DNA from: Epiperipatus broadwayi
Taxonomy: Eukaryota > Onychophora > Udeonychophora > Euonychophora > Peripatidae
Assembly (NCBI GenBank): GCA_028023455.1
Contig: JAQFVV010000030.1
Location: 4,482,501 to 4,546,500 of the forward strand
Length of the DNA: 64,000 nucleotides
Direction of reading: 5' to 3'
In this document: in pieces, positions 47,768 through 58,361 of the stretch
Position numbering within the stretch: position 1 is the stretch's first letter
Layout of the letters: every line of letters starts with the position of its first letter
Notes under the pieces: model-generated
Told to the model about the DNA's origin: nothing
The model's database searches: none
The model's input: the letters and a program-made list of their open reading frames with translations, nothing else
Translations under genes and position numbers: made by a program

Positions 47768-47929
47768 ATATACCATCATCACAAACCTTCAGACAAATAT
47801 TAATGAAGTATTGTTGTGATAAATTTAAATATTAGTTTATTTACCTATTTAGTATTTGGTAGTTCATGTTTAATTAGTTATTGAAAAATATGTTATTTAT
47901 GGTATGTAGTTATATTAATATAATATACA

Positions 47930-48010
47930 TGAAAACAGGAAACACCTAAACAACACCAATATCACTAACAATCAATCTCAATCTGTTGTCAAGGCAACCT
48001 CTTTATACAA
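47930..48010. repeat. Fragment related to the 52.4-53.0 kb foldback
   Basis: AACACCTAAACAACACCAAT, ATCACTAACAATCAATCTCA and TTGTCAAGGCAACC match the outer arms at 52400-52470 and 52915-52990. Confidence 0.55.
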
Positions 48011-48280
48011 TGAGGGTGGATATCCACCTTTATCTATAATCTAATATGTTTATATAGACACTAAAGAGTGCAACTTGACTAGATACTGAGATTATTAATT
48101 GAACGATTTGTCACTCAGGAGTTTATAAAAAGTTTGAGTAGTGGAAATCCTTAGATCTTGAGTTCCAGAATTGTCCATTATATTATAGCAATAAACTAAA
48201 CATTGAAAGAAAATTGAAAAAAAAAAGCTGATACAACTAGTCTAACAGCAGGATTTGAACGTAGACTAATATATTAAAAT

Positions 48281-48375
48281 GACAAAACTCTCCATACAGT
48301 AGTGCCACCCTGTGCCAACCAGAGTAATCAATGGATACAGGGTGGCACTACTGTATGGAGAGTTTTGCCTGTTTA
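48281..48375. mobile_element. Minimal family 2 foldback (arms only)
   Basis: CAAAACTCTCCATACAGTAG, TGCCACCCTGTG and the inverted copy are joined by about 20 bp. The ribozyme and all internal sequence are deleted. Its persistence shows that the arms alone can mark an insertion. Confidence 0.85.
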
Positions 48376-48904
48376 ATAACAGTTATGTGCTAGCATAAGA
48401 GATGGTGATCATGTGACATATTAAAAAGACAGAAATCTAATTTGATTTATGTTTGATTACACACAGTTTTAAAGTATAACCAGCTTTAGATAATCACAGT
48501 TTAGATACCTCAATAATATCTTCTTGTAAAAGTTCCTATCAGAACGTTAGACTTCATTAAACTACTCCTACATAGATATAGATCCGATTAAATGTCATAC
48601 CTGTTATATAGATTCTCATTGGTAATGCTTGGTAATTCTGACCTATGGCAAGATGAAATAAGTAAATTTAGAATGTTATTTTATTCAAAAATCACCATAT
48701 ATATATTTGAATATGTTAAAAATGTATCGATATAATTTTTGAAATAAAATTAATATCAACAATTAAAATAATTATAAAATAAATTCAGAAATAATTTCAG
48801 AATATTATTTTAAAATATTTTTAACAAAATATTTTGGATCCACTTTTATAAGCTTTCAGTTATTGCAAAATTCACACACACATAATCAAGTATTTTATTA
48901 ATCT

Positions 48905-49370
48905 TAATATTTTAGATTACCTTATTGGGAAGTGTTATTTTTAATTTGGTGGTAGTCCATATCATATGATTACAATTTTGATTATTTGCCTTTGTCATAT
49001 GAGGAGATTCTTTGAATTTTTTTCTTTGTATCTTTTCCTCTCTATTTGATATTTTTGTATTTTCCCAATTGAACATATGTTCATTAGTACACACATAATC
49101 TACTACTATACACACGTTTTTTTTCTTTTTTATTCATTAGTTTGTTCTTTTAATCACTGTTTAACTATTTGACAGATCTCACCAACATGCTTCCACATTT
49201 TCATGATATTTTATAGATGCAGTTCTTATTTTTTAGCATTGCAATTTAGGCTTTATAGAAATTAGAATTCCCCAAAGTGTTGTATGGCTTTGGAAAGCTA
49301 TTCTAAAATTATCTTGATTGAAGATTTTCTTAATTTATCTGTCATTCCTGGCATGTATGGATACACTACA
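48905..49370 (-). pseudogene. Penelope-like element 2a, GIY-YIG region fragment
   Basis: The minus-strand frames read PYMPGMTDKLRK, then AFQSHTTL, then a broken GIY-YIG domain, then VDYVCTNEHMFNWENTKISN and SPHMTKANNQN. This is the standard order of the PLE connector and endonuclease. Frameshifts and stops are frequent. It is head-to-head with fragment 2b. Confidence 0.7.
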
Positions 49371-49429
49371 GTACCAATAATTGTTTTTCCTTTTAGTATC
49401 CTTTTTTGTTGTCTATTAAATCTGCAGTC

Positions 49430-50530
49430 AATATATCATTAGAACAGCTTTCCAAAGACTTACCACACTTTAAGGAATTCTAATTTCTTCAAGACCTAAA
49501 CTTGAAATGCTGGAAAAAAAACTAAATCTATGAAATACTATGTAAATGTGTAAGGAAGTACATTGGTAAGACTTGTCACCCTGTTGAATAGCAATTGAAA
49601 GAACATAAATTAATTATTAAAAAAGAAAAAACAGATGTGTATATAGTAGTAGATTATGTGTGTATTAATGACCTCATGTTAAATTGAGAAATTACAAAAA
49701 TATTGGATAGAGAGGAAAGATACAAAGAAAGAAATTAAAAGTTCCCCATATGACAAAGCAAATAATCCTATAAATCAGGGGTGACCAACTTTTGTGTTCA
49801 TAGATCTACATTTTATTTTTAAAATGTGTTGTGATCCACTTGTTGTAATAGGCGTAGTCTAAGTGAAGGGGTGTGTGATATACATACTATTTTTATATAT
49901 CTACCTAGTAAAAAATAATAATTATTTAAATTAAAGCAACATGAGTAATTATTAGCAATATTTATTAATTCAAATAAGCTACATTAAGTCAAGATTAAAA
50001 ATATTATTTTCAATAATGATACAACTTAATGGACTTCATCTATCTAGAATTGGAAAAAAATTAGAACAAAAACAAAAATAACAAAAAAACTTAAAAATTT
50101 TGACTTAATTTGTTTTACTCGTTACTCAACAGCTCTTGCCAGATTAGCCTCGTGATCGACCAAAATTGGCTTTGCGATCGACTGGTGGATCGCAATCAAC
50201 TTGTTGGCCATATCTTCTATAAGTCAACCCAGGGTGGCAATACATAATGTTTGGAAGCCTGTAATTAATCTGGTTTTTAAAAAAAGTAAAAAAAAATTGG
50301 ACGGATCCAGAGAATTTGAATCAACCTTCACAAATAAGTATATGAAATTACTACTGACCATTGCCTTTGATAGAATAACTCAGTTGGCTATGGCATTGCC
50401 ATAAAATTTGTTATTCAAGAGTCTAAAGGTGTAAATTTAATTCCTATGCTAATATTGTCACTGATCAGGTCAGCAACATCTGAAGAAGATTGAAGAATAA
50501 TACAACTTAAAATGTTGTGTAATTAATAAC
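49430..50530 (+). pseudogene. Penelope-like element 2b, GIY-YIG region and tail, interrupted
   Basis: Plus strand: IYEILCKCVRKYIGKT gives a recognisable GIY-YIG start (about 49530-49580), then QLKEHK, VVDYVCIND and the coding end NVWKPVINLVFKK (about 50245-50285). An hAT-type element (49776-50216) splits it. Removing that element rejoins the coding sense across the 8-bp duplication. The 3' tail with GCAACATCTGAAGAAGA (50472 on) is conserved with PLE 3. Confidence 0.75.
49768..50224. mobile_element. hAT-type non-autonomous element with 8-bp target-site duplication
   Basis: It begins CAGGGGTGACCAAC (49776) and ends in a diverged inverse, GTTGGCCA (near 50209). It is flanked by CTATAAAT (49768-49775) and CTATAAGT (50217-50224), an 8-bp TSD with one change, as for hAT transposases. 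The internal GATCGAC repeats (50155-50185) are common in such elements. It has no transposase. Confidence 0.75.
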
Positions 50531-50589
50531 TTGTGTTCACGGTACTAGATAAAATATTTGCTTATTTACTAACAAGTTTATAACAATAA

Positions 50590-50800
50590 ACATCACATGA
50601 TCACCATTTCTAGGTGCAGTGCTATCACATCCAAGGTTCCTCAGTGATGAAGGCCACAAGCCAGAACTAGTCTGGGGATATTGGGTGAGTAGGCACTAGA
50701 TAGGAATTTTATGCACAAGCCTTCTGGCATCCATTGATTACTCTGGCTTGCACTGAGTGGCAATATTGTATGGAGAGTTTTTCCTGTTTTAAGTTGTTTA
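50590..50800 (+). mobile_element. Family 2 half-unit with dead hammerhead
   Basis: The sequence starts after CATCACATGATCACCATTTC and runs to TATGGAGAGTTTTTCCTGTT. The ribozyme (about 50636-50677) reads GTGATGA (C3 lost) and GAA instead of GAAA. It sits inside the PLE 2b tail, which resumes at 50815. Confidence 0.8.
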
Positions 50801-50814
50801 TATTTGAAAAGTTT

Positions 50815-50935
50815 TAATTTTTTCTATACATTCACCATTTAATGGTAGATGATGAAAATAGTCCAACATATTATCACAGCTAATATAAAACCGTCATCAC
50901 AAACCTTCAGATAAATATGAAATATTACTATATTT
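50815..50935 (+). repeat. Distal tail of PLE 2b
   Basis: TAGATGATGAAAATAGTCCA and CCGTCATCACAAACCTTCAG match, in the same order, the tail of PLE 3 (59940-60060, minus strand). Confidence 0.65.
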
Positions 50936-51653
50936 ATTGAAGTTTTTATTTAAAAAAAAAAAGTCAAAATCTATTCGGCTATTGACGAGATTAACAAAAT
51001 AAAGAATTCAAAATCTGAGGTTCAACGTAAAGAATTAAAACGCAAAGTTTTACCGAATTTAAAATCCAGCAGATGCATATATCAATCTATTTTTTAGACG
51101 TTTTCTGAAAAGAAAAAAAAGTAATATCAACAATGATTATTAGATCATTCTACATATTTTTAATTTTCTAATCTGGACGCAGGATTAGTTTTCTAACAAT
51201 GAAACTGTGATTGCTAAACGCTGTGTGTGCATGTCTATATATATAAAACGAAGACATAAATGCACTATAAAAATATGTAAAGAAATCACGTGACTAATCA
51301 AATTTTAGATTTTTACAGCATCACTTTTTGCATGTAATCTGCTATGAAAGGTTATCTGGAAAGATTATTCTTGGTATTTCAAAAAGACCTATCGTCAAGT
51401 GAGATTTGAAACCTTTGAATTTCCATATCAGATTGATTGTTTAATTTATATATAAATATTATCAATGTGGATATTAGATTTTAAAGTTTGGATTTATTTA
51501 CAATTAAATGTGTGTGTGCATGTGTATACACATATGATGTTTAATGTATTAATGTAATATAAACACACATCCCACACACGGTGGAAATAATTTTATATTC
51601 ACATTATAGCAGATGATTAAACAGTAAATATTACATTCCAATGAATATGCATG
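50936..51653. other. AT-rich intergenic DNA
   Basis: No gene or repeat is recognised. Confidence 0.45.
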
Positions 51654-51985
51654 TAATAAGTGACTACTCTTATTCTTCTCCTTTATTTTCTTTGCATTTC
51701 TTCATATATATATTGCTTATAATAACTTCTCATATATACACATTAATGCAAAAAAATTTTTTTAAATAAAACTTCTTGATTTTCCTGACAGTTTCGACTG
51801 TCCAGCAGTCTTCATCAGAGTTTCTCAAAAAGTTAGAGGAAATTTAAGAATCTCTGATGAAGACTGCTGGACAGTTAAAACTGTCAGGAAAATAAGGAAG
51901 TTTAATTCAAAGAATTTTTTTGCATTAAAATGTATATGAGAGAAGTTTGGATAAGCAATATATATGAATATAATAAGTGACTACT
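51654..51985. mobile_element. Family 1 foldback with 15-bp target-site duplication
   Basis: The element body is 51669-51970 (302 bp), between direct repeats TAATAAGTGACTACT at 51654-51668 and 51971-51985. Opposed hammerhead-like motifs lie at 51784-51821 (minus, core intact) and about 51857-51893 (plus, AAAA for GAAA). The long TSD argues for target-primed reverse transcription. Confidence 0.9.
51784..51821 (-). ncRNA. Hammerhead-like motif, family 1, best copy
   Basis: Minus strand: ACT, CTGATGA, an extra A, GACT...AGTC (four-pair stem II), GAAA, ACTGT as stem III, C, AGG. All core bases fit, but stem I can form only two pairs (CT/AG) and the stem III loop is one base. It is either a very weak ribozyme needing a partner molecule or a derivative. 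Confidence 0.5.
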
Positions 51986-51989
51986 GCAT

Positions 51990-52370
51990 CTAAGGAATAT
52001 ATATAACCAGCCAAATATCAGACTTTATAACCTCCTCAAATAAAATCTATTGTATCATAAATGTCTACCAGGATAAAAATTTCCAGACCAATCTTTCTAA
52101 TTACACATGTATTTCATGAATATTCTTTTATCAGCAAATAAACTAGAGGCTTGAAGTATCTGAATTTACAAATAGATTTGGCAGTCTGATTTATATATAA
52201 ACATTATGATTATGAATTTCTTGTTTTAAAGTTTGGATTTATTCTTCATCAAATAATGTATATATGTTGTTTAATCTATTGATGAAATACAGATATATCA
52301 CATACAGTAAAAATAATTTGTATTTACATTATGACACCCAATAAAAACAATAAATCATGTTATAAGGAAT
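51990..52370. other. AT-rich intergenic DNA
   Basis: Nothing recognisable. Confidence 0.4.
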
Positions 52371-52597
52371 ATATATATATATATTTCCATTCTTGCTATT
52401 AAAAAGGTGAGAAGGTTGCCTTGACAACAGTGAGAAATATTGATTACTATATTTACTGTGAATGTTTAGGTGGTGACTGGTTGGAATCTAATTATATATA
52501 TATATTAACTCTAATATTTTCATGGATAAAAGATATCATATTATTATTACTATTTGTGGGATATTCCTTGTAGTGAAAAAGCTAAATGTTGACATTT

Positions 52598-52704
52598 CAG
52601 TACAATATGACCAGAGATTGCTAAGAGAAGCTATAGAGATTTTTAAAAGGCCCAAGAGCATAAATGAAAGGTGTAAAGCTATTGGAAGAGAAAATAAATT
52701 TTAA
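52598..52704 (+). pseudogene. Probable PLE 3'-terminal coding fragment
   Basis: The frame contains REAIEIFKRPKSINER. It resembles the segment after the GIY-YIG core of PLE endonucleases, where EA/S-hydrophobic-I-K and an N near the end are typical. It is short and followed by stops. The call rests on this one block, so it is tentative. Confidence 0.45.
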
Positions 52705-52798
52705 AACTTCTCAACCAATAAAATTTAAATGTGAGGAGAAAGAAAATGATAAAAACGATTTTAAATCTCACACACATTCTTATGATTTGAGAAGAAGT

Positions 52799-52842
52799 AT
52801 GCTCTGAGGAAGGTACTTGATATTGTGCTGAAACGTCAGCAT
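52799..52842 (+). ncRNA. Hammerhead ribozyme, family 4
   Basis: ATGCT (52799-52803) pairs perfectly with AGCAT (52838-52842). The core box is CTGAGGA (52804-52810; position 7 is G, allowed). Stem II AG-TAC/GTGCT forms five pairs with a bulged G. GAAA is at 52830-52833, ACGT is stem III, and the cleavage base is C52837. The GAAACGTC end is the classic minimal PLE-type hammerhead. It lies about 95 bp after the PLE-like coding end. Confidence 0.8.
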
Positions 52843-53324
52843 TTAGCTTTTTCACTACACAGAATATCTCACAAATAGTAATAATAATATGACATATATA
52901 TATATCATTAAAAACCAGTCAACACTTAGACAATCCCAATATCAATAACAATCAATAATTTGAAATTGTTGATTGTTATTGATATTATCTAAGTGTTGAC
53001 TGGTTTACAATGATTTGTTACAAACCCATTTAGCCTTGAACATTTTTACACTTAATAGATATATAAATTAACTACTGCTTCTAGGAAATATATATAACCA
53101 ATCAAATTTCTTATTTTATAATGCACACCTTGAATAAAGTTTATTATATTATAAACTATCACCCAGTGTAAAAATTTACAGACCAACTTTAATACTAATA
53201 AAAGATTTTCTTGAAATATATGTATAGTGATAAAGGTAGTCAGGAAATTTTTATACTAGAAGATAATTTAAGATATAATTTTATTTGAGAAATATACTGT
53301 AATAGCTGGAATTTGAGGTCGTGG

Positions 53325-53896
53325 TTTGCAGACTGTACTGTCGCCGCTAGAGGCGCTGTTTCTGTGTGAAAACACAGAACATACAGGGTAGGGGCCTCAA
53401 AAGCAGACGACGCTTTTTCTGCCGATAGGTGGCGCTGTTCACCATGCGTACGCACAGGAACTTTCCACAAGCTGGCTGGCAGCTTGCGTCGTCTGCTACC
53501 AAGAACCTAGGTGGCGCTGATTGCCGTAAACACATCGAGCTTATGTGTCGTCTGCTATCAGAAACTACCAAGATTCTAGCCCACTACGCGGCGCTGTTTC
53601 TCCACGTTACACACGGTAAAAACAGCAACCTCTAAATGCCTCATTGCTAACGTTTATGAACATAGTACTTAAAACATTCAGGGCCTATAATGTACAGGGG
53701 TGAATAATTTATAAAGTCATAACTATTTAAATATACGGTCAAACGTAATAATTTTACATTCTATTTCACCATTTCATGAATCGATGTATTTTTAAAGTAT
53801 GACTTTGTAAAAAGCGATCTGTTTTTTTAATTATTTACTCTAAAAGTGGTTTTTTTTTTTTTTTTGTAAATAAAACAAAACGTGATTTTCGGTCTG

Positions 53897-53929
<33 letters not shown>

Positions 53930-55180
53930 GCTAATTTTTTTCCCTACGGCAGTATATCGTTCAAAAATATATTATTTTAAAAGATTATTGTTTGTAAAAC
54001 TTTTTTTTTTACACTTTCAATTAATATTTTCAATAAATTTTAAAGTAATATAAATTATATTTCGGTTTATAGATTACTATTTCGAAAAATAAAGTGTTAT
54101 TTGCGTGCTGGAAATACCGTGTGCTTGTTACTCGCGAGCAATAATTCGAAGATATGTTTATCAAAACTTCCTCTCACAATAATATTAAAGGCATAAATAT
54201 TTATTGAAATTGTATTTAAAATTTTAGAATCATTTTAATAACTAAAAATATCATATACTCACAAGGAAATTTCAAAATAATAGGTTTAATATGTGCCGTA
54301 TGAGAAAAGTAAGAGTCAGAAAAAAAAAGATTTAGAGCAAAATATATATACATTTAATATCTTTATTGATGGTTGGAATTTAAAAAGTTTCTTTCAAAAC
54401 TGATGCTCGTGTTAGGCTTGTATACTGTTAAAATTAAAACTATTCGTCCTCATAAATAATTTGGAAGACATTGCCTGTCAAAATTGGATAATCATTGAAA
54501 ATTATATATGATCTTAATAGCCTAAAATTCAGAAGCCTGATAGTACTGTCTTTGCCAGTGCACTGTTTCTTTCTTTCATTATTGATACATAAGTAAGAAC
54601 AGGTAAAACACATTTATTAAAAATCTTCCTTTACAGACACGTAGATATATTTCCTTTTAGTATCAAGTTATTTCTACCAAAAGCACTCCAACCAAGTTTA
54701 ATCCTATGATTAATTTCATCCATTATGTTTCCATATGTATTAATAATCTGACCAAGTTGTTTGTAACTGTTAACTTCTTCTAATTCATCATAATCAATCT
54801 TTATTTTCATATTTTGAGAAAATCCATTAAACTTTACTTTAGTCTTTTAACATTTATCTTTAGTCCTACTTTCATCTGATAACTCCTGCAACATTTCCTG
54901 CAGCTCTGAAGCATAAGTTGCAAAAACAACTACATCATCTGCAAAATCTAAATGACTTAAATAATCTCCATTTACTTTCACTCCTATAGCTTCCCATTTT
55001 AATCCACAAAATATTTCTTGCAGCACTGCTGTAAAAAGTTTTGGAGATATGGAGTCACCCTGTCTTACACTCTTCTCAATGTTGACTTTCCCAGTATCAT
55101 TATCTAATCTAATTGTTGCTGTTGCATTTTTATAAATATTCTTTAAAATTTGACAATATCTTGGGTCTATACCTTGATGA
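53325..55180. repeat. Left arm of large inverted duplication
   Basis: From TTTGCAGACTGTACTGTCGC the sequence is the near-identical reverse complement of the right arm ending at 63751. The match runs through a CpG-rich block, about 950 bp of AT-rich DNA, and the truncated RTE-type LINE, to about 55180. Confidence 0.92.
53340..53630. promoter_or_regulatory. CpG-rich block with four CTCF-like sites at about 80-bp spacing
   Basis: TAGGTGGCGCTG occurs at 53426-53437 and 53508-53519. Variants are CTAGAGGCGCTG at 53347-53358 and ACGCGGCGCTG at 53586-53596. The AGGTGGCGC core equals the known CTCF core consensus. Steps between sites are 79, 82 and about 78 bp, and CGTCGTCTGCTA also recurs with this period. 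The block is far richer in G+C and CpG than the rest of the window. Binding is inferred from the motif only. Confidence 0.55.
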
Positions 55181-55545
55181 TCCAATGCTTTAATCACTGA
55201 AGAAAAGTTTATAGATTCAAATGCCTTTTCATAGTCTACAAATCCAAAACATAATGGCAACTCATATTCATTTGTCCTTTCTATAACTTCTCTCAATACC
55301 TGGATATGATCTCCTGTACTAAAACCACTTTTAAATCCAGCTTATCTTGGTTGGGGGAAATCCAATGTTCTCTGTAGACGAGTTGTAACTATCTTGGTAA
55401 AAAATCTGTATGTAACTGATAAAAGGCTGATAGGTCTGTAATTTCTAATATCCTCTTTATCACCTTTTTTAAATATTAATATTAATACTGCATTCTTCCA
55501 ATCATCTAGTACATCTTTATCATTTAGACATTTGGTATATAACAT
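54847..55545 (-). pseudogene. RTE-type LINE copy 2 reverse transcriptase
   Basis: Two frames (55342-55545 and 54847-55296) carry NYRPISLLSV, FVDYEKAFESI, SVRQGDSISPKLF and the FADD box. They are separated by a stop near 55340 and end in a frameshift at DESRTKDKC. Confidence 0.88.
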
Positions 55546-55740
55546 TGCAAAAAAAAAAATTCTATTTTTTCCCCTGCTTCTTTTAATATATCAATTATAA
55601 TTCTACTATTACCTGGAATCTGGAATCTTTTCGTTCTTCATATATTTAATTGCATGTCTCACTTCTTCATTTAAAATTCTGGGTAATTCAGAAGATGTCA
55701 TAGATATAGGAGGTATTTCTTCTTTATTACTATATAATTC

Positions 55741-56195
55741 ATCACATGATCACATTTCCTATATATGATCATGTGATGCTTAATGGTTTAACACCAATCC
55801 TGCCTAATAGGATAGTGGTGGCTATGGTTGTAAAAGAGCCAAAGACACCAAAATGTATGGGTGCTGAACTGAGTTCAGACCCATATGACTATATAAGCTA
55901 TTGAGCTTAGATTGAAAATATTTTTTGTGTTTTCAATTTCAATCTCATAGTTTTGTAGTTAAGTAGAGATAAAAGGTGGTTGCTAGAGGGTTGCATTAGA
56001 TCCTAAGATCTAGATGCAGTGCTCTCAGATCCAAAGCTCCTCACTGACGAAGGCCACAAGCCAGAAACTAGTCTGGGGATATTGGATGAGTAGGCATTAG
56101 ATAGGGATTTTATGCACAAGCCTTCTGGCATCCATTGATTACTCTGTTTAGCACAGGTGGCAATACTGTATGGAGAGTTTTGCTCTGTTTACTAT
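55741..56195 (+). mobile_element. Family 2 hammerhead element with 14-bp target-site duplication
   Basis: The insertion lies inside LINE copy 2. Direct repeats TTACTATATAATTC flank it at 55727-55740 and 56196-56209, and removing one copy restores the LINE sequence seen in copy 1. It begins ATCACATGATCACAT, contains the central part in full, and ends with TGGAGAGTTTTGC. This is the cleanest evidence for how family 2 inserts. Confidence 0.9.
56039..56078 (+). ncRNA. Hammerhead ribozyme, family 2, intact
   Basis: CCTCA/TGGGG (five pairs, one G-U), CTGACGA (56044-56050), stem II GGC/GCC, GAAA (56064-56067), palindromic ACTAGT (56067-56072), cleavage after C56073. Confidence 0.82.
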
Positions 56196-56533
56196 TTACT
56201 ATATAATTCTTTATAAAAGTCTTCTATCCATTTCATGATGTCATCTCTCTTTTTAGTAATAATTCCAGCTTTTTTTTTATTGCAGATATGAATTTCCTAC
56301 CAATACCAAAATGTTGTTTTACACTTTTGAGACTTTCATTCCCTTCTGCTGCTTTCCTTGCTAGTTCAGTTATACTTTCTTATATCATTTTCAAATCTTT
56401 TCTGCATCATTTTACAAAATTTGAGATATTCAATCCTTTTTAATGCATCATTTTTGTATATATTCATATTCCTTCTTTTTTTCATAAATTCTTTAGTCTC
56501 AGTAGAAATGTTATTGGTCAAGTGCTGCTTTTT

Positions 56534-57465
56534 TCAACCAGCTATTTTTGTTGCAGTTTTTAAAAGTGTATCAGTTGTTTTCATATTAATTTCATTCAAA
56601 TCTGAATCATGTTCAAAATCTACTAATACTTGAAAATTATTTGTAAGTTCTAATTTAAATTCATTAGAATGTTTCTGAAAATTAGGATTATCAACTGTAA
56701 ATATTGTTTTTCTTAATAATTTTTGTCTCTCTAGTTTTGCATTAACATGTATTTCACATCTTACTAATCGATGATCACTTCCTCTGTTAAATTTATTAAG
56801 AACATTACAATCTTGAAATATGTATTTTCTGTTAGTCAAAATATAATCCAATTCTGCTGTATTTTCATTTGGATGCTTCCATGTCCATTTCCTTTTAAAA
56901 TTTTTCTCAAAATAATTCATAATATAAAGTTTTCCTTTTCCTGCAAACTCCACAAGTCTCTGTCCTCTCTCATTTCTATTAACATAACCAAAATTACCGC
57001 CAGCACTTTCATCTTTCATTTGTTTACCAATTCTAGCATTAAAGTCTCCCATAACAATTTTAAAATGTTGTTAACTCTGACCAAAAGCCTTTTGTGCATC
57101 CATATAAAAATCTTCTACTACTTCATCACTTTGAGAACTTGTTGGGGCATAAACCTGAATTATCTGCATTTGGTATCTGCTATTAAGTTGTATAACTAAT
57201 CTTGCCACTCTGTCCGATACACCATCAATCTCCACAATGTTGTTCTTCTACTTTTTATTTATAATGAATACTACTCCACTTGTATTTCCAATATTTGTGC
57301 CTTTATAATAGAGTACATGTTCACTTTTTAAAACAATTGTCTCTTCGCCTTTTCTTCTAACTTCACAAAGTCCAATAATATCCCATTTAATATAAGACAG
57401 TTTTTCTTCTAACTCTTGCAATCTTTCTTCACTTGAAAGTGATCTGCTGTTGTAAGTGCCTAAAT
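56534..57465 (-). pseudogene. RTE-type LINE copy 2 apurinic-like endonuclease
   Basis: The frame at 56534-57052 holds MGDFNARIGKQ (GDFNA motif), LDYILTNRK and GSDHRLVRCEI (SDH motif), all diagnostic of the APE-type endonuclease that nicks DNA for LINE integration. Upstream frames to 57465 hold TYNSRSL, WDIIGLCEVRRKGEE and IQVYAPTS, broken by stops near 57250 and 57070. Confidence 0.88.
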
Positions 57466-57470
57466 AAAAA

Positions 57471-58262
57471 AGGCATCATCAAATGGCAGCCTGTGTCCAC
57501 AATCAGGGGATTCTGTGCAGCCTCTGCCTTCGGCCACCAACTGCTACCTTGGTTGGTGACTTTAGTCTCCTGGGAATAAGGGCCATGATTTATTTTTGTC
57601 TGTCATAACTGTATATATATATTGGCATTTTTCCATTATCATTTACACAAGCATTCATTCTGCCTTATCAGGCAACTGAGAAGAAAGTCCATGGTGTTTT
57701 TTGATCTTAAACTCAGAGGTAAAAATCCAATAACTTCGTCGCGCTGGCTAATGTGTGTTGGTGAGCAGCCCATCCATGTTTATATACTGTATGAATAATC
57801 ACATAGTAATAACAGCTGCAAATGACAAGAACATATGGAGTGGACATTAAAAATTTGCCTTGCTCAGTTTCTTTAAGGCCTCCAAGAGGAATCAAAGGGT
57901 TTCCTTTCAATTAATAGGATGACAAGAAATTTGTAACCTCCTGAGTGTAGACAATTTCTTGCATTAAATCAAATCTTAACGATTAATCAAAGTAAATTAT
58001 AGTTTATTAGTTGATATTGTGAAATTGGTAAATATTTAAGTGTCTCTGTTGGGTGATATATATTAAAATTTGTCTATTTAGAAATTCATTTATAGATTCA
58101 TTAAACCACCTAACTACTCACAAACATTATATTAGAAAATTTGTAGAGATTCTAACCAGTAAATAAATTCAAGTATATTTATTATCTCCTTTAAGTTTGC
58201 CACTGTTTTCTGTTTGATCACAAATGCTATAATACATCATAATGACAATTCTAGAGATATCG
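57471..58262. other. LINE copy 2 5' UTR, then AT-rich DNA
   Basis: 57471-57620 is GC-richer and continues from the LINE; the 5' boundary is uncertain. I see no gene from there to 58262. Confidence 0.4.
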
Positions 58263-58361
58263 TTGAGGTATAGATCCAAGATATTGTCATATTTTAAAGA
58301 ATATTTATAAAAATGCAACAGCAACAATTAGATTAGATAATGATACTGGGAAAGTCAACAT
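58263..58361 (+). pseudogene. RTE-type LINE copy 3, first piece
   Basis: It encodes GIDPRYCHILKNIYKN... in the same orientation as the piece at 62004. It shares the R and the D of copy 2 that differ from copy 1, so it belongs to the right duplication arm. It ends at AAAGTCAACAT, the PLE 3 target-site duplication. Confidence 0.88.

Larger units (their letters stand above)
52390..52995. mobile_element. Family 4 foldback with PLE coding end and hammerhead
   Basis: Inner arms: GTAGTGAAAAAGCTAAATGT (about 52570) is inverted at GCATTTAGCTTTTTCACTAC (about 52839), with the ATTATTATTACTATTTGTG flank also inverted. Outer arms with GTGACTGGTT and AACCAGTCAACACTTAG form a second inverted pair. The centre holds a PLE-like coding end and a hammerhead. 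Confidence 0.7.
54589..57470 (-). mobile_element. RTE-type LINE copy 2, 3'-truncated, interrupted by a family 2 element
   Basis: Reading right to left: 5' UTR-like sequence (57470-57620), endonuclease (about 56534-57465), linker, and RT up to VLPVLTY, where homology to copy 1 stops at 54589. The family 2 insertion at 55741-56195 splits it. Stops in the endonuclease and RT make it a pseudogene. Confidence 0.88.

Noticed and set aside
50465-50515. CAACATCTGAAGAAGA...AAAATGTTG as another hammerhead
   Set aside because: CTGAAGA would fit the CTGANGA core, but the flanking CAACAT pairs with the segment directly after the GAAA-like box. That leaves no stem III and no cleavage triplet, so the topology is wrong. 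It is kept only as a conserved PLE-tail hairpin.
53240-53635. Open frames in the CpG-rich block, repeated at 63441-63729
   Set aside because: GC-rich DNA lacks stop codons by composition. Frames exist on both strands, are mirrored between arms, and show no motif.
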